Shown here: piece by piece, positions 56,820 to 64,000 of the stretch
How positions within the stretch are numbered: the first letter of the stretch is position 1
Layout: every line of letters starts with the position of its first letter
Notes under the pieces: generated by a model
Told to the model about the DNA's origin: nothing
The model's input: only the letters and a program-made list of their open reading frames with translations
Database searches by the model: none
Translations under genes and position numbers: made by a program
Assembly (NCBI GenBank): GCA_026075535.2
Contig: AP026546.1
Span: 868,001 to 932,000 of the forward strand
DNA from: Tricholoma matsutake
Lineage: Eukaryota; Basidiomycota; Agaricomycetes; Agaricales; Tricholomataceae
DNA length: 64,000 nucleotides
Direction: 5' to 3'

Positions 56820-59350
56820 AAGGATTGATTCGCAGTAATCCGCCTGACAACACCCCATCGCCTCGTGGTGGTGGTGAGGAGTCATGGGTCGGTACGTGCG
56901 GCCCCGTATCAGTTGTCCCTGATCTGATCGTCATGCGTTCGTCGTCACCGGTGATAATGGTTGTCGGGGCCTGTCATTGGTCACCAGCACACGCATTCCA
57001 CCTGTGAGCAGTGGCCCAGGGCTGGTGGGTTGTCCCTCGTTGTTTTTGGGTGGTGCTGGTGGGTCATCCTGCCCTATTGTCCCGTGGTCCCAGTGTCCCA
57101 CCATGAGCAGTCTGTTCGTAGGGGTGGTGGTGCGGTCGTTGTGGTTGGGGTCTTGCTTTAGCAGTCCTGGTCATCGGTCCTAATTCGTCGGTCCGTTTCA
57201 CCAACATTCCACCCGATGACGATGTGGGATGATGAGTGGGCAAAAACATAGGATCATGATTAACCGATAGATATAGACTTAGGATACGTACATTGATAAA
57301 GCGCACCACGCGCCGACCTAAGCCCTTGTCAAGCGATCTCCTACTACCCCCTTCTGTGCTGTATTTGTTGATGAAGCTGGCTGTCGTGGGTGGCGATAGA
57401 CGTCGACAGTATGTCAGTACTGGAACTGGGCAGATGCGTTGATTCTTCCTTTCTTGTTGGGTCGAACGGTGAGCTAGGTGGTGTACTGCCACATGTTCCC
57501 ACGACTTCAGAACGGAATCAAGAATAACGGGAGCCTCACCTTAGTCCAACACAGTGGTCTGAAGGTCTAGAAAACATCGGTATACAATGTGTTATTGTAC
57601 TAGAATGTTTTGGAAGTAAAATCTCACTGGGAGCTTGAGAAATGAGTAAAGGTCAGACGACACCATTGAAATCGTCAAACTTGAAGTTAGATTACTATTA
57701 GGGTTGTTCACGGTTGGCATTTTTGGTTCATTTTCACTCATTTTTCAATCATTTTCTATTTCATTTTGATTCCATTTTTCTCAAGAATGGAACTGAGAAT
57801 GAATAGGGTTGTTCACAGTAGCCATTTTCGGGCCATTTTCGGCTCATTTTTTATTTCATTTTCAATCTCATTTTTCAAGAATGGACTTCATAATGACTTG
57901 AGAATGAACGCGAAAATGATCATTTTTGAAAAATCGAACCCTACCCTCGCTTTTGCAAAAATGATCATTTTCGCGATCATTTTCACATTCCATTTTGTCG
58001 TTCTTTCAAACTCCGCTCTGACACCTATTGCCATCATCGACATCAATCCCTCTCTCCCACCTCCAATGCCATCCACGTCGACTCCACAATGCTGCCACTC
58101 CCTCCCTCCCTCAACTCTCTCCCGTCAATGCAACCATGTCACTACACTCCCATGCCCATTACAAAGCCTGCACGAGCTGCAAGTGGCCAGCCCAAATGAC
58201 GGCAACCCATTGTTTGGGCTCTTTAAGGTATAATTTTTTTGTTTGTTTCTTCTTTTTATAAACCAACTAACTGTAATCTTTCATTTTTAGGATCTATACT
58301 ACTGGTAACGACAGGTGCCGATGCTGCACAACCCACACCCACACCCGCCTGCACTACCTCCACCCCGTTCAAATTGGATGCGAGGGGTCTTGGTGAGGCT
58401 CAGGGAGACCTGTAGAGTGGCATCCGCCAGGTAAGCACCAGCCAACCCTTCCTTTCGGTGTCATGTCACTGATGCACAGCGCCCACGGCACCAATAGGAA
58501 ACATCAACCCAGCACCCGCTGATGACGACTCAACGACACCACCCGTCCCAGCCTCACGAGCAACTGCTCGTGGGGTGGATTGTGGGTGGGATGACCATGA
58601 TGGCCGTCCACAGCTGCAGGAACCACGGGGGACGCCATAACCAGCAAGAACGGCGACAGACGACGCACCACCTGCCCCCAGCCTCACGAGCAACTGCTCG
58701 TGGGGTGGATCGCGGGTGGAATGACGATAACGCCGCCTGCGGTGAGGGACACGGCACCCACCCCACGCCTATGAGCAACTGCTCGTAGGGTGCATCGTGG
58801 GTGCATCTCGGGTACAACACCAGGCGCATGGAGACAAGGCGGATAAGACGGCACCCCAGCACCCGCCCCCCACCACTGCGAGCCCTTGCTCGCAGGGGGG
58901 ATCGGGTGCTAATGGTCCGTCACCACCTCCACGACGACGACGACGAGCGCCCAGCACCCACTCCCATGCCTACGAGCCACTGCTCGTAGGACGGATTGTG
59001 GGTGCTGATGAGAACGATGACAAGGGTATAGAGGAGGGATAAAGAATGGGAATGGGACGACGACAGGGAGGACGAAATGACGGGGATGATGGGAAAGGTG
59101 GGGACCGCCACCACCACAGCACCCCCAACCACCGCCGCGGGCAACTGCTTGCGGGGTGGAAACGGGGAGCAACAGGGAGGGGGGATGGACGGCTACCAGA
59201 CGGCCAGGGCGAATAACTCGCGTTTTTTGCGGCAGCTTTTTTTGTTTTCTGTCATTCATTGTTTTTGTAGCCCCTTCCCTCGCTGCGTGCGAGGGCGGTT
59301 AGTTGTACTTATCTCAATAAGAACATTTGTATCATCCCTCGCATTATCTG
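56820..59350 (+). other. Palindrome-repeat family locus C with conserved intron
   Basis: The best-preserved locus of the family. The intron 58228-58290 (gtataatttttttg...ccaactaactgtaatc...tttttag) is preceded by tgtttgggct and followed by ctatactactggtaacga, as in locus A (ctactggtaatga). Downstream, six palindromes (58555-58572, 58685-58702, 58770-58787, 58877-58894, 58971-58988, 59136-59153) occur, most followed by gggtggat and a gggtg. Read in one frame they encode HEQLLVGWIVG-like peptides. Another degenerate copy is at 57103-57119. The end has a ccctcgc / gcgaggg hairpin (59277-59296) then ggttagttgta. Frames with Asp/His/Pro-rich content change repeatedly. 57700-57905 begins with two ~105-bp direct repeats starting tagggttgttcac. 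Confidence 0.5.
57909..57975. repeat. Perfect 20-bp inverted repeat containing palindromes
   Basis: CGCGAAAATGATCATTTTTG at 57909-57928 and its exact complement at 57956-57975 flank a 27-bp loop. Each arm contains the palindrome AAAATGATCATTTT. It lies upstream of the intron of locus C. Confidence 0.85.
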
Positions 59351-59434
59351 AATAAAAATTCCATTGTATAAAACACCCTGGACCATTGCAAACAACAAAT
59401 TCCTGTCGCTGCATTTGTTTACTATACTGGAATA

Positions 59435-60132
59435 GTAGCAGTCAGAGTAGACGATTCAACAGCGATTCAGGGTGGCGATTCAACGGCGATTCAGGTCCGA
59501 TTCATCCGAGTGAATCGCCCTTGAATCGCATGTGAATCGATATATCACTCTGACCGTCAACTTTCATACAAGCGATTCAATGGTCGATTCAGCTGCCTCC
59601 TGCACTCGTGTAGTACTTGAACCATTTCAATGTCATCTATATAATCTCTACTTTGTCTCCTGCCCATGGCTCCACGACGAAACGCTCAGGCAAAAAAGCT
59701 CGTACTCCACTACAACAAACTGCGACGCGAGTATGATCACCGCATGCGCAGCCGCTTAGGCTTTTTTTATGGGGTTCAGGTTCAGGAGAGGCAGAAGCAT
59801 TTTCCGCTTCTTTAGCTTTGGATATTTTGGTTCGAGTGCGAGCAGGAGGCTTCTTTGCTCCTGCAGTGTCTTTAGGCTTGGGCATGTCGACAGTGGCAGA
59901 TGTGTCATATTTAGTGATTACCTATTACAAAGTAAAAAGATATTTGAAATAGTAGTAAGGTTGAATCGTCTGAGTGAATCGCGATTCAAAATGTCGAATC
60001 GCCTCCGGAGGCGATTCGACGATTCAAAATTTCGGGCGATTCAAGTGCTGATTCAAGTTGTTGAATCAGACCTTGAATCGCCGTTGAATCGCCACCCTGA
60101 ATCGCCATTGAATCATCTACTCTGACTGCTAC
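59435..60132. mobile_element. 700-bp non-autonomous TIR element built of GATTCA repeats
   Basis: Terminal inverted repeats of about 70 bp begin gtagcagtcagagtag and continue with gattcagggtggcgattcaa; TA dinucleotides (59433-59434, 60133-60134) flank both ends. Near both ends the motif gcgattcaa / ttgaatcgc repeats every 10-20 nt. The middle (59637-59885, minus) holds an alanine/lysine/proline-rich reading starting MPKPKDTAGAKKPPARTRTK that could be a captured gene piece. No transposase is encoded. The TA flanks suggest mobilisation by a Tc1/mariner-like enzyme. Confidence 0.75.
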
Positions 60133-60159
60133 TAATGTTATATTCAATTTTGTGTATTA

Positions 60160-60303
60160 TTATATTTCCATCAACCGTAATACGGCCGTATTGGTACCCG
60201 TACCGTACCGTCTAGATATACGGACAGTGTACGGTCTACCGTATCCGTCAAACTACCGTGTGTTGCACGGCCGTGGCCGTAATACGGACAGTGCGCAGCC
60301 CTA
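60160..60303. mobile_element. CCGTA/TACGG-repeat element end
   Basis: A 140-bp stretch of alternating ccgta, tacgg and acggccgt motifs, rich in CpG, ending gacagtgcgcagccctag. The other terminus is not found, so this is a truncated copy or a compact palindromic element. It abuts, and its last bases supply, the stop codon of the adjacent transcription-factor gene. Confidence 0.5.
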
Positions 60304-61555
60304 GATCATCATCTTACTAGCCTTGGACCGGGGTTGCCTCTTCCGCACACCTCGATAACTTTCCAGTGGGAATGAGCAATGTAATCCACGCTTTTCACAT
60401 TGACTAGACAGTAAAAGACGTTCAGTAACGATGTAAAGAAAAATGAGTGTCAGTGCAAAGTTCAAACCAGAGGCGCACTGAAAACTTACGAGCATGTTTT
60501 TTTCTCACTCCCGGCTAGTGGGGCGCCGCATGCAATCTTGCGAGTGCGGCAAAATAGGCAAGCCAACGGGGGTTTCGGCTGTGCAGGTTTCGGTGGCGTA
60601 GTTTTTTTTGCACATCTTTTAGTGGGTGGGGCACTGAGGCACATGCGCGAAGGGCGAGGTGTGGCTGTGATGCCAACGTAGGGATGGGATTTAGAACGCC
60701 TCGCCTTTCGCAAGTCCTGGGTGAGACGGCTTCGATTCGCCGGGGTGACGACGGAAGCATCTAATGACCTGGCATCCGGTACACAAGCATATTGGGGTAC
60801 CAGGGCATGAAGCTGATCATTTACAATAGGCGCGTCAGTTTGCCAGTTTGGGGTCTGGGTGATGAGGTCAAATGGTTGGAGCGTCGGAGACAGGGTATCA
60901 CCGCATAGCAACGAGTTTGAGGACAAGTCAATCAAATGTTGCTGAGAAGGATAATTAAATTCCTGTGTACTGACGGGCAGCATGAGCAAAGGAGTCCAGG
61001 CGGTGGGAGCAGCTGTGTAGTGTTGTTTGGGATGCATCGTTTCCCAGTCACTCCGCTGGTCAGTCCATTCATGCTGAACCGATTTGAGTGGGAAAGCGCC
61101 AGATGCCATTGAAGCGCTGTAGCCGTAACCTGTGTCGCGCGGAAATGTTGCCTCAAGATAGCTTGCAGGAAAATAGATGTCAGCGGCACACGCGGCATAA
61201 GCGTCTGATGAATGAGGAATATTCTCGTAATGCTCCGCCGCCGTGTAAGTGTTGGGTTCTGGACAGTATTGAAATCCGAGACCTTCAAAATATTGACTAA
61301 ATAGGGCTTCTTGATACCTCCATCGTTGCTCTATTGCCGCCCTCCGAGCTTCTGGAAACGTGGCGTAAAACTTCTCGTCTTCCGCCAGCATGGTTTGGGC
61401 GAACAATGACAGTGGTTGGTATATCTCAGGCTGAGAAACCCAATTGTCAGGTCCTGGACAGCTATTAGTGTTCAGATTTCACCCACCTGATTCGTCCAAA
61501 AATGGTTTTGTTGGGGGACTACGAGGTCCGCCGGATAGGAAAGTTGCGACGCCAT
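60301..61555 (-). CDS. Zn2Cys6 fungal transcription factor (C-terminal zinc cluster)
   Basis: Three exons, 61555-61487, 61430-60490 and 60403-60301, join in phase to give about 370 residues (MASQLSYPADLVVPQQN...). Introns are 56 and 86 bp with GT-AG ends. The last two exons encode the zinc cluster: CLFCRTRKIAC, then after a spacer KKTCSQC and EKRGLHC, with C-x2-C-x6-C and C-x2-C-x6-C spacing, followed by a basic tail (RGVRKRQPRSK). The C-terminal position of the cluster is common in basidiomycete regulators. The middle is Gln/Pro/Ser-rich as in activation regions. It binds two zinc ions and likely CGG-type sites in the nucleus; its target pathway is unknown. The stop codon lies at the border of a repeat element, so the native C-terminus may have been longer. 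Confidence 0.85.
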
Positions 61556-62313
61556 TGATAGGCGAACGGCGAGTGGACTTGATCGTTAATTGTGTCCAAG
61601 AGTAAGTCGAGAGTGAATAACAAGAGAGATTGAAAAGATGACTCAACTAGTATACTGTGAGTGTCAATAAGTAATACTGTAGGAACCTTTCACATAAGAA
61701 GTTGAAGTTTCCTCAAGAAAAGAAGGTTTAGCCTCACCATCGCCACATGTCTCACCGATATGCGACTGGAAACCCCATTTGTTGCTCAGTGTTGCTCATC
61801 GGGCCTAGGCTCCAAATTATCGTTTCTCCTGATCTAGATTGGACCCCGCTTCTTTCATCTGATTCGGAAAATTTTAAAAGTCAAGGGGAAGGTTCTCCGC
61901 AGTTGGCGGTGTTTGCATGATAGTGAGTCCGGATGGCAGGTAACTGAGGTTTTCGACATGATGGTCAATCTGGAACATTGATGTGTATAGCTGGCTCTCG
62001 TGCTGAGCTGGCAAACTTGGTAAGGCTCACTTTCAGCTCAGCACAAGCTCTGCATTAAATAAATCTTGTGGGAGATCTTTTCCAGGCAATTGATCGAGAT
62101 GCGTCCAGTTCTGGCCTTCATATGTTGTGGCCCGACAGATCATTGTGTTCAGCCGATAATTGCTCTTTTAGGAAGAGATTTCTGCACACGAGGCTAAAGA
62201 CTCCCCCCTCAAGCTAGTCCAGGGCTCCACACCCCCGAGTTTTTTTTTTTGCCAAAACAGCAGAAAATAGTTAAAAGGGGATCGACAAATTTTGCATCCG
62301 CTATACCTTATTA
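61556..62313. other. Intergenic region upstream of the transcription factor
   Basis: No gene supported. It should contain the promoter of the minus-strand transcription-factor gene; no clear TATA box was seen within 100 bp of the start codon. A poly-T run is at 62237-62249. Confidence 0.4.
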
Positions 62314-62881
62314 GAGCTTATCTGCAACCCAGGTCAAACTTTTTCCGAGCGACCAGGAACCAAAAAGTTTGAGCAGCCAAACTCGGTTTCAATGAACCGT
62401 CACACAGCCCTAACTAAATAAGGACAGGCCAGCTTATCCATAAATGGTTCACTCCCCAGCATTGGCTCCCTCGTTCTAGTAGGTTCCACCCATTTCTGCT
62501 GGGGATTCCAAGCTCTGCAATCCTTTATACGACGTATGACAACACATTTTTCCCCCTGTAGCGAGCATTGACAGTGGCACCAAGTTGAGGACGAGTGGCG
62601 CGACGCAGTGAATTCATTGCTAAAACATTGGTATTTTCAAGCAACAATATGGCATTTTGAAGGGACAACAGCTCTTCTATCTCATCATCTGCTATAGACA
62701 TGAGTAGGCTGTATAGAGTGCACAGTTGACAAAGCATTTTGTAAAGAGTTCATGAAGAATTTCAACCGAACTTGAGCCGAATTATACATCCCAATTAAGA
62801 CAAGCCTAAGGGACAACTAACTTCGACCCAGGACACGCCTGGTCAGAACCGAAAAAAAGTTTGAGGGTTGCAGATAAGCTC
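62314..62881. mobile_element. 570-bp MITE-like element
   Basis: Inverted termini gagcttatctgcaaccc (left) and gggttgcagataagctc (right), extending with caaactttttNcg on both sides after a 4-bp indel. TA flanks each end (62312-62313, 62882-62883), and a wider ttat duplication is also compatible. The interior has a 70-codon minus-strand open stretch (62737-62525) with no recognisable domain. No transposase. Confidence 0.7.
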
Positions 62882-63572
62882 TATTATCAGGAGAGGTTAG
62901 TCGCCTCTCGATCTTGTTTTGATCTAGGTGCATGGACTTACCTCACAAAAGGAACCTTACCCTCTATTTGTCTAGCTCAGCGCATCCCACGATTACAGAT
63001 TCAAATAATAAACCCAACATCGAGAGAACAGTACCGTTGCCGACTGGGGCAAGGTCTATTTTGAATTTTGAAATCATTTACTTTGATGGGGTCCTACTCC
63101 TAGTTATCTTGGGATGTTCTCTTCTTTCATTTGATGGGATCGAACTAGACAGATCGATTGTAGACTCTACAAATGCCGATCAGTTGCTACCGTCCTTTCC
63201 TCGTCGACTGTTCATTTAATGTTCATTTAGCAGACAGCATTGCTGTGATCTGACGTCTTCCATTCTCCCGACCATAAATAGAAATTACCTTTCTCGATTT
63301 GGCAAGGCTGTACTGGGCTATTCGGACGTTGGGCACGGAATGGTACGCGGTTTCTACAACTCTTTTGAATACGCACACGTCTCATTATTTGATTCAAGAT
63401 CTGTGCTTTGCTTCTGGGTTGGCAATGATGTCATACTCGGCTTAAAATCGGATAACAATATCTAGGATTACACCCATATACGTTATAGCCTGGTGTGGGA
63501 ATAGAGTCGTTGTTGACGGCGGCGGTGTTGCCGTCAACCTAACTCGATTCGGAGTTACACTCGTCCTTGTTG
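62882..63572. other. Intergenic region upstream of the MFS gene
   Basis: Short open stretches at 62861-63219 show no domain. The region should carry the upstream control sequences of the transporter; tgacgtc at about 63251 is a CRE-like site. Confidence 0.35.
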
Positions 63573-63578
63573 TATAAA
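63573..63578 (+). promoter_or_regulatory. TATA box of the MFS gene
   Basis: TATAAA at 63573-63578 lies 49 bp before the start codon at 63627, preceded by a C/T-rich stretch. Spacing would leave a very short 5' leader, as is usual in fungi. Confidence 0.5.
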
Positions 63579-63626
63579 TTTCTGCAGTCGTCCCTCGAAT
63601 TCCTCAATATTTTTCGGACTCGACAT

Positions 63627-64000
63627 ATGCGGGAGGTCCTAGGCCGCACAACTCTCGAGAAGGGCACCCACTTGCAACTGCCGCAGATTCAATGCCCTTC
63701 CGCTGGTGTTAACGAGGCCAATGATAACGCTCTAGCCAATGGTGGGCGAAACTCAACCTTGTCATCGCACGCGTTACTAGAAGATCCTCCGGATTGCCCT
63801 CAAAATGCAAGAGGCATAAGACCTTACCTGACTGTCTTCGGAGCCTTTCTCGCGTTATTCTGCACCCTAGGTCAGATGAACTCATTTGGCACATATCGAA
63901 CTTGGTATGCAACACATCAATTAGGCAAATCGTCTCCTTCGACGATCTCTTGGATTGGTTCGTTGCAGCTCTGGGTTTTTTTTCTTTTTTTCTGTATGTC
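63627..64000 (+). CDS. MFS monocarboxylate-type transporter, N-terminal part (open at right edge)
   Basis: The frame from ATG 63627 (MREVLGRTTLEKGTH) is open to the window end (124 codons). After a hydrophilic N-terminal tail of about 70 residues comes the first membrane span PYLTVFGAFLALFCTLGQ, the loop MNSFGTYRTWYAT, and SPSTISWIGSLQLWVFF, which leads into span 2. The NSFG and STISWIGSLQ motifs are typical of fungal monocarboxylate-transporter-like MFS proteins (Mch type), which sit in the plasma or organelle membrane; the substrate cannot be told. The last T-rich bases may already be an intron. Confidence 0.85.
   Translation, partial: MREVLGRTTLEKGTHLQLPQIQCPSAGVNEANDNALANGGRNSTLSSHALLEDPPDCPQNARGIRPYLTVFGAFLALFCTLGQMNSFGTYRTWYATHQLGKSSPSTISWIGSLQLWVFFLFFCM

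Noticed and set aside
62525..62737. Transposase fragment inside the 62.3-kb MITE
   Set aside because: The 70-codon reading has no motif I can assign.

Overview
This window reads as a transposon-rich stretch of a filamentous basidiomycete (Agaricomycetes) genome. The evidence is short GT-AG introns of about 50 to 66 bp, a Kyakuja-Dileera-Zisupton (KDZ) transposase next to a TET/JBP-type dioxygenase fragment, a C-terminal Zn2Cys6 regulator, a SANT-like gene, and large lineage-restricted hypothetical proteins of the kind agaricomycetes carry in many copies. No rRNA gene, bona fide tRNA gene, CRISPR array or bacterial-type operon was seen.

Layout. 1-4.4 kb: the 5' part of a young Ty3/gypsy element on the minus strand (5' LTR, gag remnant, open pol running off the left edge) inserted into a decayed KDZ transposon (4.4-6.0 kb). 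6.6-8.8 kb: two tRNA-headed SINE-like elements in opposite orientation flanking an intron-bearing locus full of small palindromes. 9.1-12.7 kb: monooxygenase pseudogene, a 400-bp solo LTR, and the 3' half of a Ty1/copia element. 14.4-16.6 kb: a second copia remnant (minus) cut by a 440-bp palindromic MITE. 17-25 kb: SANT-like pseudogene, second palindrome-family locus, minisatellite, ATP-grasp-like gene, TET/JBP fragment, short tandem repeats. 25.7-32 kb: two long multi-exon hypothetical genes on the minus strand. 32.2-33.5 kb: a 1.15-kb inverted repeat. 33.7-38.4 kb: SNF2-type helicase pseudogene. 38.6-41.3 kb: nested minisatellites. 41.6-43.1 kb: degenerate gypsy RT/RNase H.

From about 43.8 kb to the right edge the character changes: CpG becomes frequent and genes look less decayed. 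Here are an apparently intact 11-exon JmjC-domain gene (47.1-51.6 kb) whose second exon has an almost identical partial copy at 43.8-44.4 kb, a hAT transposase with few lesions (52.5-55.6 kb), a third palindrome-family locus (56.8-59.3 kb), two MITE-like elements, an intact Zn2Cys6 transcription factor (60.3-61.6 kb) and the start of an MFS monocarboxylate-type transporter leaving at the right edge (63.6 kb).

Most of the left two thirds looks like old, CpG-depleted transposon sediment, consistent with past cytosine methylation. The KDZ and TET/JBP remnants belong to families known to be associated in basidiomycetes. The most unusual signals are (i) a small palindrome repeated about ten times with covarying stems in intron-bearing loci, (ii) a two-hairpin module with the same CTAC loop found in four copies, (iii) tRNA-headed elements with a decamer-repeat body, and (iv) the exon-sized duplication from the JmjC gene.
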